This document shows, one piece after another, positions 22,520 through 30,893 of a stretch of 31,184 nt of DNA. Each line of letters begins with the position of its first letter. Within the stretch, counting starts at the first letter, position 1. This DNA is from Candidatus Hodarchaeaceae archaeon (GTDB lineage Archaea > Hadarchaeota > Hadarchaeia > Hadarchaeales > Hadarchaeaceae): NCBI GenBank assembly GCA_030018135.1, contig JASEGJ010000012.1, positions 1 to 31,184 on the forward strand, read 5' to 3'. Below the pieces are notes generated by a model. That model saw only the letters and a program-made list of their open reading frames with translations, had not been told where the DNA came from and ran no database searches. The translations under genes and the position numbers were made by a program.

Positions 22520-23587
22520 TTAAGCTCCGATGCCCCTCTCAATCACCTTAGTCCGCAAAACATCGAGCAGTAAATCGAGGTTCGTGCCGTGCGCGGCTGA
22601 GATCGGCACAATCATTGACGAAATATCGCGAAGCAGCTCAAGCCTGTGCTCGAGTTCCGCGCGGGAAAGCAGGTCTATCTTGTTCAATGCGGTCACGACG
22701 TTCACCGGGTACTCCGCCAAGATCTCTCGGGATGCCTGAAGCTTCCGCAGGACCTCGTGCATCGGCTCCGAGACATCGACGACGAGCACGACGAGGTCCG
22801 CTAGGTATATCTCCTCCAGCGTTGCCTTGAACGCCTCGACCATCCAAGGGGGCAACCCGTCGATGAAGCCGACGGTATCAGTAAGCAAAATCGCTCGGCT
22901 CGCCTTCGCGGCGCGAGTTCGGGGCGTGAGAGTGGTAAACAACATGTCGTCCACCTCGACCTTGGCGGCGGTGAGCGCGTTCAGCAGGGTGCTCTTGCCC
23001 GCGTTAGTGTAGCCAGCGAGCGCGACCAAGTTGAAGCCGCGCCTGCGCCTGAGTTTCCGCCTTTGTTCCCTCGATTTGGCAATCGATGCGAGCTTTCGCC
23101 TCAGGCCAATCATGCGCCTCTTGATCATGTCGTAGTAAACATCAACCTCGTATTCACCCCTGCCCCGCAAGCCAGGCTGCTCGACAGACATTAGCGTCCT
23201 CACCCTTTCCCTGACCCTGGGCAGCTCGTAGCTCAGCCTAGCGTATTCGACTTGAAGCTTTGCCTCGGGAGAGCCCGCGCGCATCGCAAATATCTCCAAG
23301 ATTAACTGAAATCTATCGATGACATCCACGCCTGCCAGTTGGGAAAGCTTAAATGCCTGGGACGGCGTCAGCTGGTTGCTGAAGATCACGCGCTCCGCTT
23401 TTGCGACCTTGACCAAGTCGGCCAACTCCCTTGCCTTGCCCCTGCCAATTTGGTACGCCGGGTCTGGCTCGCGGATTTGCTCCACGACGGCGGCCACCTC
23501 GTGGTCGAGCGTCTTCGCCAATGCGGCTAGCTCATCCAGACGCGAGAGCTCTCCGGGCAGGCGGCGCTCCACCAGCACGACGCGCAT
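22520..23587 (-). CDS. hflX: HflX-family ribosome-associated GTPase
   Basis: The 355-residue protein has the HflX N-terminal domain ([20 protein letters not shown]), the Gly-rich linker typical of the family ([13 protein letters not shown]), a coiled basic segment, and the G domain: [14 protein letters not shown] (P-loop, about residue 196), TLTPRTRA (switch), [10 protein letters not shown] and NKIDLL. HflX binds the large ribosomal subunit and can rescue or split stalled ribosomes. ATG 23587 is followed by [13 protein letters not shown], as usual for archaeal members. Confidence 0.95.
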   Translation of the reverse strand: MRVVLVERRLPGELSRLDELAALAKTLDHEVAAVVEQIREPDPAYQIGRGKARELADLVKVAKAERVIFSNQLTPSQAFKLSQLAGVDVIDRFQLILEIFAMRAGSPEAKLQVEYARLSYELPRVRERVRTLMSVEQPGLRGRGEYEVDVYYDMIKRRMIGLRRKLASIAKSREQRRKLRRRRGFNLVALAGYTNAGKSTLLNALTAAKVEVDDMLFTTLTPRTRAAKASRAILLTDTVGFIDGLPPWMVEAFKATLEEIYLADLVVLVVDVSEPMHEVLRKLQASREILAEYPVNVVTALNKIDLLSRAELEHRLELLRDISSMIVPISAAHGTNLDLLLDVLRTKVIERGIGA

Positions 23588-23634
23588 AGTACCATTTTAA
23601 AATATGCGTCCAAACTCAAAAGATGATGGGTTGG

Positions 23635-23988
23635 CTATTTGTTCGCGCCACTCTCCTCTTCCTCATCTTGACCGCGCCTGTGCAAGTACCAAGAGCCAAG
23701 GTGCCCGTAGATGAGCCAGCCGACGATGAGGATTATACCATGACACATCAGCAAGGTCCCGATGACTAATGTCCAGATGTAAGACATCCCCGTTAGGAGG
23801 GTGATGAGCACCAATAATCCGCCGGTCACGATTGTGAGGATGCCAACGCCGACGGGGTGCCGGCGAGGTCTTTCGCGGGAGATCCCAAGTTTATCCCAAC
23901 GCCTTGGCCGACGGATGACTTGCCCACAGCCCTTACATATCGTGGCTCCGTCCGCGTTCTCGGCGCCGCATTTTCCGCAGCGGATCAT
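23635..23988 (-). CDS. Zinc-ribbon membrane protein
   Basis: This 117-residue protein starts with a zinc ribbon (IRCGKCGAENADGATICKGC) of the zinc-ribbon_2 type, a basic linker and two membrane helices (VGILTIVTGGLLVLITLL and LVIGTLLMCHGIILIVGWLI), ending in an acidic tail. The ribbon should be cytoplasmic. Such proteins are common in archaea without a known role. It stands alone between hflX and aMBF1 on the minus strand. Confidence 0.8.
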   Translation of the reverse strand: MIRCGKCGAENADGATICKGCGQVIRRPRRWDKLGISRERPRRHPVGVGILTIVTGGLLVLITLLTGMSYIWTLVIGTLLMCHGIILIVGWLIYGHLGSWYLHRRGQDEEEESGANK

Positions 23989-24051
23989 CGTTTCCCTGTC
24001 ATACTTTTCTTCAACAAATATGTATTTTCTGGTCTGCCGAAAATTTTGATG

Positions 24052-24402
24052 CTACTCGGTCAGCCGAACGTTCAACACGCGCTGAAGCTTTCTTGTGAGC
24101 CGCTCGTCCGGCCTCAGGTCGCCCGCCTCGAGCTTCTTCACGACGGAGACGCGCTCCAAGAGCCGCTTCGCCAGCTCCTCCTGCTTGAGGCCAAGTCGCT
24201 CCCTCGCCTGCCGAATGAGCTTCGGATATTCCTCGACGAGTTCCGGCATGTCGAACAGCTCCTCCGCAGGGGCGGCTCGGTAAACTTCCTTCAACCTATA
24301 GCCGAGGCTGGAACATCGCTCGCATACAGATACCACGACGTCCTCAATCGAAACCCTGTACGGCTTGCCGATGATCCTTCGGCCGCAAACCTCGCAGTCC
24401 AC
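24052..24402 (-). CDS. Multiprotein bridging factor 1 homologue (aMBF1)
   Basis: This 116-residue protein has an N-terminal zinc ribbon (DCEVCGRRIIGKPYRVSIED with VCERCSS) and a C-terminal Cro-type helix-turn-helix (RLGLKQEELAKRLLERVSVV, KKLEAGDLRPDERL). Archaeal MBF1 associates with ribosomes and may link translation and transcription. GTG 24402 is preceded by ggcggtgatgcc. It is divergent from PAN, an arrangement I recall from other archaea. The minus-strand ctttatttg near 24425-24435 is a plausible TATA element. Confidence 0.92.
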   Translation of the reverse strand: MDCEVCGRRIIGKPYRVSIEDVVVSVCERCSSLGYRLKEVYRAAPAEELFDMPELVEEYPKLIRQARERLGLKQEELAKRLLERVSVVKKLEAGDLRPDERLTRKLQRVLNVRLTE

Positions 24403-24450
24403 GGCATCACCGCCCTCATTTCTGCAAATAAAGCTTGATTTCTACTGAAA

Positions 24451-24458
24451 GTTTATAT
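24451..24458 (+). promoter_or_regulatory. TATA box of the PAN gene
   Basis: The sequence gtttatat lies 36-43 bp before TTG 24494. Transcription would begin near 24482, giving a short leader that still includes the gggagag ribosome-binding site at 24482-24488. Confidence 0.5.
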
Positions 24459-24493
24459 CGAAGCCTTTCTCATTATGTTTTGGGAGAGTTTAA

Positions 24494-25690
24494 TTGGCGA
24501 ATGCCTCAAAAGCTAAGGAACCGGCACATGAAGACGAGTACATCATAGATTACATCAAGAATTTAGAGCAACGCGTCCGCAGCCTGGAGCACGAGAAGCG
24601 CTCGCTGGAGGGCGAACACGCGCGCATCCAGCGGGAGCTACACGGCCTTCGTACCGAATTCGAGCGCATACGGATGCCGCCCCTCATAGCCGCCACCTTG
24701 CTGGATATCCTGCCGGACGGTAGGGCAATAGTGCGGAGCAGCACAGGACCGCACTTTATAGTCAGCATATCGCAATTTATCAACCCAGAGGACCTCAGAC
24801 CCGGTGCTAGGGTCGCACTCAATCAGCGCACCTTCAGCATCATGGAGGTGCTGCCCTCAAAGAAGGACCCGCTAGTTCTGGGCATGGAAATCGAAGAGGC
24901 TCCAGATGTCACCTACGACGACGTTGGCGGGCTTGAGGAGCAAATTCGGGAGATACGAGAGACCGTCGAGCTACCGCTGCTGAAGCCGGAGCTGTTCAAG
25001 AAGGTGGGCATCGAACCGCCGCGCGGCGTGCTCCTATATGGCGCCCCGGGTACGGGCAAAACCCTGCTTGCGCGAGCGGTCGCCCATGAGACCCGTGCGA
25101 CGTTCATCCGCGTCATAGGCTCGGAACTCGTGCAGAAGTACATTGGCGAGGGAGCGAGAATGGTGCGCGAGATGTTCGAGCTGGCACAGGAGAGGGCGCC
25201 GAGCATCGTCTTCATAGATGAGATCGATGCGATAGGCGCGCGAAGGATGGACACCTCCACGAGCGGCGACCGCGAGGTCCACCGCACGATGATGCAACTG
25301 CTCGCTGAAATCGATGGATTCGATCCGCGCGGCGATGTCAAAATTTTGGCCGCGACCAACAGGCCGGATATCCTTGACCCGGCCCTGCTGCGACCCGGGC
25401 GCTTCGATAGGCTAATTCAGTTCCCGATGCCAAACGAGGCCGCGCGAGCCGCCATCTTCAAAATCCATGTGCGCGGAATGAACTTGGCCGAGGATGTCAA
25501 CTGGGAGGCACTCGCAAAGGAGACCGATAGGGCGACGGGTGCGGATATCAAGGCAATTTGCACCGAGGCCGGCATGTTCGCGATACGCAGGAGTGCCGAG
25601 CAGGTTACGCAGGCTGATTTCAAAATGGCGATCGCCAAAGTTTTGGCTGCCCCTCAAGCGCCCGCCAAGCCAGAAGTGATGTTCGGATAA
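24494..25690 (+). CDS. pan: Proteasome-activating nucleotidase PAN
   Basis: This 398-residue AAA ATPase unfolds substrates and feeds them to the 20S proteasome. It has an N-terminal coiled coil (about residues 15-58, [20 protein letters not shown]), an OB domain (about 62-120), the AAA core with Walker A GAPGTGKT (about 182-189), Walker B IVFIDEID, sensor AATNRPD and Arg-finger region LLRPGRFDR, then a helical lid. It ends EVMFG: the final three residues keep the hydrophobic and last positions of the HbYX gate-opening motif but have Phe instead of Tyr. It starts at TTG 24494 after gggagag. Confidence 0.95.
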   Translation: MANASKAKEPAHEDEYIIDYIKNLEQRVRSLEHEKRSLEGEHARIQRELHGLRTEFERIRMPPLIAATLLDILPDGRAIVRSSTGPHFIVSISQFINPEDLRPGARVALNQRTFSIMEVLPSKKDPLVLGMEIEEAPDVTYDDVGGLEEQIREIRETVELPLLKPELFKKVGIEPPRGVLLYGAPGTGKTLLARAVAHETRATFIRVIGSELVQKYIGEGARMVREMFELAQERAPSIVFIDEIDAIGARRMDTSTSGDREVHRTMMQLLAEIDGFDPRGDVKILAATNRPDILDPALLRPGRFDRLIQFPMPNEAARAAIFKIHVRGMNLAEDVNWEALAKETDRATGADIKAICTEAGMFAIRRSAEQVTQADFKMAIAKVLAAPQAPAKPEVMFG

Positions 25691-25790
25691 GAAATGAATT
25701 TTCCACAACCAACTGTCCGAAAATCCCCTGTGAGAAATGTTGGGGTCTTTAACTCGCGCCACAAGTCATTTTTTGCCGTTGGTTCGAATA

Positions 25791-26342
25791 CTAGCCGCGC
25801 ACGTATGGGTAATCGTTCTCCAGCCACTCATAGGGGTCAGACTCCGAGGAGTAAAAGGTGTACCTCAACCAGTTGTGTCGTGGGTAAGCCTCCATCCCCC
25901 ACCTGAGCAACTCCGCGTTCACGTTCACCCAGGAGTTGTCGATCCTGACGTAGATCACAGCGAGCAACCTGCTATAGGCGTCACGATAACCGATGGCCTT
26001 GTCCTCCAAGTCGAGGTAAACCTCGGCCCCGGTTGGGCAGAGGCCGGAGATGAAGCCGCTCGCCTCCCTTCCGCCCTCGCTCCCCATCTCCGGGGCGTCT
26101 ATTCCGCCCGAGAACCTCACGCTCTCGCTCGTCCTGGCCGTGATGCCCTTTACGTTCTCCTGAACCCAGGTCAGGCTGACCCAGATGGTGTCGCCGTCGA
26201 CAACATAACTCACCGTCCCAATTGCCTCGAAATGCGGGGGCGGGATTTCTATTGCCGGAACTGGTCCGCGGGTGATCGCCATGGCAAAGACCAGACCCGC
26301 CACGACTACGACCGCCCCGATGAGGATGGCCTTCCTACCCAT
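25791..26342 (-). CDS. Membrane-anchored staphylococcal-nuclease-like (SNase) protein
   Basis: This 183-residue protein starts at ATG 26342; an upstream ATG at 26378 is in frame. An N-terminal helix (AILIGAVVVVAGLVFAMAI) anchors it with the nuclease domain outside. The SNase (thermonuclease) core is visible: TVSYVVDGDTIWVSLTW, SVRFSGGIDAPEMG with the Arg/Asp/Glu set, and DAYSRLLAVIYVR with the second catalytic Arg position. The Pro/aromatic-rich tail (YPRHNWLRYTFYSSESDPYE) is typical. It probably degrades extracellular DNA or RNA with calcium, for scavenging or defence. The R-x-S-G-G-I-D spacing has one extra residue compared with the common R-x-x-G-I-D. Confidence 0.85.
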   Translation of the reverse strand: MGRKAILIGAVVVVAGLVFAMAITRGPVPAIEIPPPHFEAIGTVSYVVDGDTIWVSLTWVQENVKGITARTSESVRFSGGIDAPEMGSEGGREASGFISGLCPTGAEVYLDLEDKAIGYRDAYSRLLAVIYVRIDNSWVNVNAELLRWGMEAYPRHNWLRYTFYSSESDPYEWLENDYPYVRG

Positions 26343-26494
26343 GCGATTACCACCCCGCTTGATTCGATCCGCAACCATTTTAACTTCTGCCCTAAAAATG
26401 CCCCGGGGCCTCGCCGCGGCGATCCTTTAAGACATCTGACCAACTGCACATTCATTGGGATAGATTTTTATCGTCGGTGGTCCAAACTTAAAAT

Positions 26495-26557
26495 GCCGAT
26501 GATGTCACTGACATCGTCTGAGCTTCGGCTATGATTAGATGATGGGCGGACTGAGGC
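26495..26557 (+). ncRNA. Candidate C/D box sRNA (2'-O-methylation guide)
   Basis: An archaeal-type double guide can be laid out in the gap before the nitroreductase gene: box C ATGATGT (26499-26505), a 12-nt guide, box D' CTGA (26518-26521), a 9-nt spacer, box C' ATGATTA (26531-26537), a 13-nt guide and box D CTGA (26551-26554). Flanking GCC and GGC could make a short end stem, although one G would bulge. A TATA-like gatttttat at 26464-26472 is about 25 bp upstream. Element lengths and order fit archaeal C/D RNAs, but boxes C and C' each deviate by one base and I could not identify the target. Confidence 0.4.
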
Positions 26558-26698
26558 CCTAGACAAAGCTCGAAATTCAAAGATGGGTCCTTCGAATTTG
26601 TCAAACGGTCTCGGATATCCCGGCAGCCAATCGCTTATCATCCGACTCCGCGCAACCCAAATGGCTAATACGATGAAAAACCTCAGTGTGATGAGAAA

Positions 26699-27232
26699 AT
26701 GGAAGTGTTCGAGGCCATTCGGAGGAGGAAGTCGGTCCGGGCATACTTGCCAACTCCCGTGCCGAGGGAGAAGCTGGAAAAGATCTTGGAGGCAGCTCGC
26801 TTGGCACCCTCGGCCGAAAACATCCAACCTTGGTACTTCGTGGTCGTGACGGATCCAGAGCGAAGGAGGCGGATCGCGAAAAGCGGGAGGTTTGCCAAGT
26901 TTCTGGTCGAATCTCCGGTCGTGATCGTCGGCTGCGGCGACCAAAGGGCCTCGCCGAGATGGCACTTGGTCGATGTCGCCATAGCTATGCAAAACATGGT
27001 CTTGGCCGCGACCGGCGAGGGCCTCGGGACCTGCTGGGTTGGGAGCTTCGACGAGGGGGTGGTCAGGAGGCTTTTAAAAATTCCGGAGCGCTTCAGGGTA
27101 ATCGCCCTCCTAGCGGTGGGTCATCCGCGCGGGAAACTCGACCTGCTGGGAAAAATGGTGCACCTCATCCATAGAAGGAAAAAGTTAGGGGAGATGGTGG
27201 GCTTCGAGGAGTACGGGGGCCCGTTCAGATAG
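26699..27232 (+). CDS. Nitroreductase-family FMN oxidoreductase
   Basis: This 177-residue protein has the nitroreductase fold: an FMN-phosphate-binding RRRKSVRAYLPTPVPREKLE start, AARLAPSAENIQPWYFVVV, the dimer segment HLVDVAIAMQNMVLAATGEG followed by LGTCWVGSF, and a final AVGHP loop. It uses NAD(P)H to reduce an unknown substrate; archaeal members are diverse and some lack nitro-compound activity. ATG 26699 is the natural start. It is convergent with the molybdenum-hydroxylase operon, one base separating the two stops, so a functional link is possible but unproven. Confidence 0.88.
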   Translation: MEVFEAIRRRKSVRAYLPTPVPREKLEKILEAARLAPSAENIQPWYFVVVTDPERRRRIAKSGRFAKFLVESPVVIVGCGDQRASPRWHLVDVAIAMQNMVLAATGEGLGTCWVGSFDEGVVRRLLKIPERFRVIALLAVGHPRGKLDLLGKMVHLIHRRKKLGEMVGFEEYGGPFR

Positions 27233-27233
27233 C

Positions 27234-27704
27234 TCACTCCCTTCCCTTGGCCGCATCTAAAATTGCGTCGATGATCTGTCTGTAGCCCGTGCACCTGCAG
27301 AGGATGCCGCCCACTGCCTCCTTCACCTCGTCCTCGCTGGGGTGGGGGTTCCTCTTCAGCAGCGCCTCCCCGGCGACGATGAACGCGGGGGTGCAAAAGC
27401 CGCACTGCACCGCGCCGTGCTCGATGAACGCACGCTGGAGGCGCGTGAGTTTCTCCCCCTTCGCCAGCCCTTCGATGGTCGTCACCTCTCGCCCATCGAC
27501 CTCGACCGCCAACACTAGGCAAGATTTAACTGGCTCCCCATCCATGAGGACCGTGCATAACCCGCAGTCCCCGCGCTCGCACGCGCGCTTGGTGCCGGTC
27601 ATCTCGAGGTCCTCCCGAAGGAGCTGAAGCAGGGTCCTGTTCGCCTCGACCTCCAGCTCGTGGCGCTCGCCGTTGACCGAGAATGAAATTTTGTGCCTCG
27701 ACAT
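27234..27704 (-). CDS. Molybdenum hydroxylase small subunit, two [2Fe-2S] clusters
   Basis: This 156-residue subunit of the xanthine dehydrogenase/aldehyde oxidoreductase family carries electrons from the Mo site to FAD. The plant-type ferredoxin cluster uses CERGDCGLC plus a later Cys (VKSCLVL). The second, helical cluster uses QCGFCTPAF and ILCRCTGYRQI. ATG 27704 overlaps the stop of the medium-subunit gene (ATGA); the longer in-frame extension to 28007 is antisense-like and rejected. It is the last gene of the operon. Confidence 0.94.
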   Translation of the reverse strand: MSRHKISFSVNGERHELEVEANRTLLQLLREDLEMTGTKRACERGDCGLCTVLMDGEPVKSCLVLAVEVDGREVTTIEGLAKGEKLTRLQRAFIEHGAVQCGFCTPAFIVAGEALLKRNPHPSEDEVKEAVGGILCRCTGYRQIIDAILDAAKGRE

Positions 27705-28564
27705 CAGCTCACCCCAAGCAGCTGCCTGAGAACCCGTCTCGTGAGTACGCCGGCCATGTGCAGGCGATACTCCCTGCTGGCCCGAACATCGGAGATCGGG
27801 GAAATTCTCTGCACAACGACTGAAGCAGCTTTCTCTATTCGCTCCTCTATCGAACCCTCCCCCCGAAATATATCCTCGACCTCGGAGATGAGGAGCGGCG
27901 TTGGGGCGACGGATGATAGCGCGACGCGCACGAACTTCTTGCCGGAGTCTGCCGCGAGGGCCGCGACCCCCACTACTGCCAGGTCCTCGCCTCGCGTGCG
28001 CCCCCACTTTAGATAGTCGCTCTTGGCCCCTTCCGGCGGATTCGGTATCCGCACACCCCTGACGAATTCGCCTCGCTCAAGGGTCGTCCGCTTGACGCCC
28101 ACGAAGAAGTCCCGGATCGGGATTGTCCTCTCGCCCCTCGCACCCACGACCTCCACCCCTCCATCGAGAACCAGAAGCGCCGGAGCGGTGTCGGCTGCGG
28201 GGGAGGCGTTGCATATGTTGCCCACCAGCGTCGCACGGTTCCTTATCGTCGGGTCTGCCAGCACGCTCGCCGCCTTCCAGAGCGCGCCGAAGCGCTGCTC
28301 GACGATTTCCGAGCCGATCAACTCATTCAGCGTGACCGCAGCGCCGATCATCAGCCCTCGCCCTTTGTCCCACGAGAGCTCGCGCAACTCCTCGATGCCC
28401 TTGATATCTATCACGCACTTCGGCCTGACAAGCCTGTCTCTCATCAATACAAAAAGATCGGTACCTCCCGCAAGTATTTTTGCATCCGCTCCGTGCCCAG
28501 CGAGCAAGGAGACGAGCCCCTCGATCGTTTTCGGCCTGAAGTAGCTAAATTCAGGTAGCGGCAT
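27704..28564 (-). CDS. Molybdenum hydroxylase medium subunit, FAD-binding
   Basis: This 286-residue FAD subunit resembles CoxM/CutM. FAD-binding motifs are AKILAGGTDLFVLMRD (about residue 30) and TIRNRATLVGNICNASPAAD (about 107), followed by the CO-dehydrogenase flavoprotein C-terminal domain. The start overlaps the large-subunit end by 14 bp and the stop overlaps the small-subunit start, so the three chains are tightly coupled. It passes electrons to an acceptor that cannot be named from sequence. Confidence 0.93.
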   Translation of the reverse strand: MPLPEFSYFRPKTIEGLVSLLAGHGADAKILAGGTDLFVLMRDRLVRPKCVIDIKGIEELRELSWDKGRGLMIGAAVTLNELIGSEIVEQRFGALWKAASVLADPTIRNRATLVGNICNASPAADTAPALLVLDGGVEVVGARGERTIPIRDFFVGVKRTTLERGEFVRGVRIPNPPEGAKSDYLKWGRTRGEDLAVVGVAALAADSGKKFVRVALSSVAPTPLLISEVEDIFRGEGSIEERIEKAASVVVQRISPISDVRASREYRLHMAGVLTRRVLRQLLGVS

Positions 28565-30893
28565 TTTTCCTCCCCTTCTGAAGCGCCCTCCAAACTTTTT
28601 CTCGGGTCATCGGGATCTCGAAGAGGTCGACCCCAATGGCATCGTAAATGGCGTTCGCTATCGCAGGCTCGATGGATATCCTCGGGTGCTCGCCGATGCC
28701 CCTCACGCCGTGGGGAGCGTTGCGCTGGGGGTTCTCTATGGGGATAAACACCAACTCATCCGGGATGTCCTGCGCCCTGCAGATCTTGTAATCGGTTAGG
28801 TTGTTATTCAACAGCACGCCCCTCCCGTTGAATATGAACTCCTCCATGAGCGCGCTCCCGATGCCCTGCACGATGCCCCCGTATATCTGACCCTCCAACA
28901 GCGACGGGTTGATGGCCTTTCCGATGTCAAACGCTGAGACCACCTTGATCACCTTAACATCGCCGGTTTCCGGGTCCACCTCCACCTCCGCCCCCTGCGC
29001 TCCGAAGGTCCACATGAGCGCCGGCAGCCCCTGCCCCGTTTCCGGGTCGAGGTTGGTCAGCCCCTCGGCGGTGTAATAACCGTAGCCGAGCACGGGGCCG
29101 CCGATGCCCCTGCCGTCGGGGAAAATACCCGCGGTCGCAAGCTTCGCTAAGGGCAAGCCCTTGTCTGGCCTCCCGGGCACGAATACCTTCTCGTCGGCCA
29201 CCACGAGCTCCTCCTCTGGAACTCCGAGCAACTGCGCGGCCATGCCTTTCACCTGCTCCTTGAGCTTTCTGGCGGCGTTGAGCGTGGCATTGCCCTCCAT
29301 GAAGAGGCCGCGGCTCGCGACGGTCTGCCAGGAGTAAGGGCCGAAATCCGTTTCCTGTTTTGTGACGACCTTGACCTTCTCGATCGGCATCTGCAGTTCC
29401 TCCGCCACCATCTGAGCTAAGGCGGTCGGGGTTCCTTGACCAATTTCCGTCGAGCTGATGGATAGGGTGACGCTACCATCCTCGTTGAGCTTCAGTATCG
29501 CGGAGGAGGAGGTAAAGGACGGCATCGCCGGAGCCTTCCAAAGCGCGGCTATCCCTATGCCGCGGAGTTTCCCACCGACCTGCTTTGGTCCCTTCTTTCC
29601 CCAGCCTATCGCCTCGGCGACGGCATTGATGCACTCGTCCACCCGCCCGGCATCCTCGCGGAGCTTCTCGCCCGTGGCGGTGATGCGCCCCGGCAGCGCG
29701 GCGTTTTTAAGACGGAACTCCACGGGATCCATGCCGATCGCCCTGGCAACCAAGTCCATCTGCCGCTCCACCGCGAAGTGGAACTCCGCGTGGCCGAACC
29801 CCCTATAAGCGGTGCCGTATGGATGATTGGTGTAGATGGTCAGGCTATCGCACTTCACGTTCGGGATCTCGTACGGCCCGGTGCACGAGTAGCCTGCGGC
29901 TCGCCCTATATTCACCCCGTAATCTGCGTAAGCTCCAGCGTCCCAAACGTAGAGGAATTCCCCAGCGACGATTTTTCCGTCTCGCTTGACCCCGGTCTTG
30001 ATGCGCGCGTAGAAGCCCTGGCGGACGGCGGTCGTGTTGAACTGCTCCTCGCGGGTCATCACAAGCTTCACAGGCCTTCCGCCGACCTTTTTAGACAGGA
30101 GGACCACCAAAGGTTCCCAGTGCAGCCCAGCCTTTCCGCCGAAGCCCCCGCCGACGTACGGAACTACAACGTTGATCTTGTGGATGGGGACGCCCAGCCC
30201 CGCGCTCAGGAGGTGTCTGACGGCGAAGGGAGATTGGGCGCTCGTCCAGATGTTTATCTGTCCATTGGGAAGCCACTGTCCTATAGAGGTGTGGGTCTCC
30301 ATCTGCACGTTTTGGACTTGCGGCTGGTAGAACTCGTTCTCCAAGATCACATCCGCCTCCTTGAAGCCGCGCTCCACATCGCCTTTGCGGAGCTTGAAGT
30401 GGTTGGCGATATTCGTGTGGGGTTTCGGGAAGATGAAGGGAGCGTGCTTGTACTCGTGAAGGCGTTCGTGAACCAGAGGAGCACCCTCCTTCCAAGCCTC
30501 GCGGACATCGAAGATGGGGGGCAACTCCCCGTACTCTACCTTTATGAGTTCGACCGCCCGCTCCGCGATCTCCTCGGTGTCAGCCGCGACCGCGACCACT
30601 GGCTCGCCGACGTGATGAACCTTTTCCTGAGCGAGCACCTCCTTATCCTGCATGTAGATCCCAAACTTGTAGGGCACCTCCTTCCCGGTGAGGATCGCGC
30701 GAACGCCCGGAAGCTTCTCGGCCTCGCTCGTGTCTATGCGGACGATTCGAGCGTGGGCATGGGGGCTCTTCAGCAGCTTAACGTGGAGCATTCCGGGGAG
30801 CCTCAGGTCGGCGGCGTACTGGGCCGCTCCAGTTACTTTTTCAATCGCGTCGATGCGGGGAACACGCTCACCGATGTACGAATATTTTTTCAT
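28551..30893 (-). CDS. Molybdenum hydroxylase large subunit (xanthine dehydrogenase/aldehyde oxidase family)
   Basis: This 780-residue molybdopterin-binding subunit starts at ATG 30893 after a strong aggagg seven bases upstream. Features are VTGAAQYAADLRLPGMLHVK (a/b hammerhead domain), VPYVGGGFGGKAGLHWEP (cofactor loop, about residue 245), TAYRGFGHAEFHFAVERQMD, EIGQGTPTALAQMVAEEL and GIGEHP, where the Glu corresponds to the catalytic base of hydroxylases. The Ser-selanyl-Cys loop of true aerobic CO dehydrogenase (AYRCSFR) is absent, so CO oxidation is unlikely. The substrate may be an aldehyde, a purine or an aromatic acyl-CoA. It is the first gene of a three-gene operon. Confidence 0.93.
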   Translation of the reverse strand: MKKYSYIGERVPRIDAIEKVTGAAQYAADLRLPGMLHVKLLKSPHAHARIVRIDTSEAEKLPGVRAILTGKEVPYKFGIYMQDKEVLAQEKVHHVGEPVVAVAADTEEIAERAVELIKVEYGELPPIFDVREAWKEGAPLVHERLHEYKHAPFIFPKPHTNIANHFKLRKGDVERGFKEADVILENEFYQPQVQNVQMETHTSIGQWLPNGQINIWTSAQSPFAVRHLLSAGLGVPIHKINVVVPYVGGGFGGKAGLHWEPLVVLLSKKVGGRPVKLVMTREEQFNTTAVRQGFYARIKTGVKRDGKIVAGEFLYVWDAGAYADYGVNIGRAAGYSCTGPYEIPNVKCDSLTIYTNHPYGTAYRGFGHAEFHFAVERQMDLVARAIGMDPVEFRLKNAALPGRITATGEKLREDAGRVDECINAVAEAIGWGKKGPKQVGGKLRGIGIAALWKAPAMPSFTSSSAILKLNEDGSVTLSISSTEIGQGTPTALAQMVAEELQMPIEKVKVVTKQETDFGPYSWQTVASRGLFMEGNATLNAARKLKEQVKGMAAQLLGVPEEELVVADEKVFVPGRPDKGLPLAKLATAGIFPDGRGIGGPVLGYGYYTAEGLTNLDPETGQGLPALMWTFGAQGAEVEVDPETGDVKVIKVVSAFDIGKAINPSLLEGQIYGGIVQGIGSALMEEFIFNGRGVLLNNNLTDYKICRAQDIPDELVFIPIENPQRNAPHGVRGIGEHPRISIEPAIANAIYDAIGVDLFEIPMTREKVWRALQKGRKNAAT

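Noticed and set aside
27705-28007. N-terminal extension of the [2Fe-2S] subunit
   Set aside because: It overlaps the medium-subunit gene on the same strand in another frame; ATG 27704 gives the usual family start.
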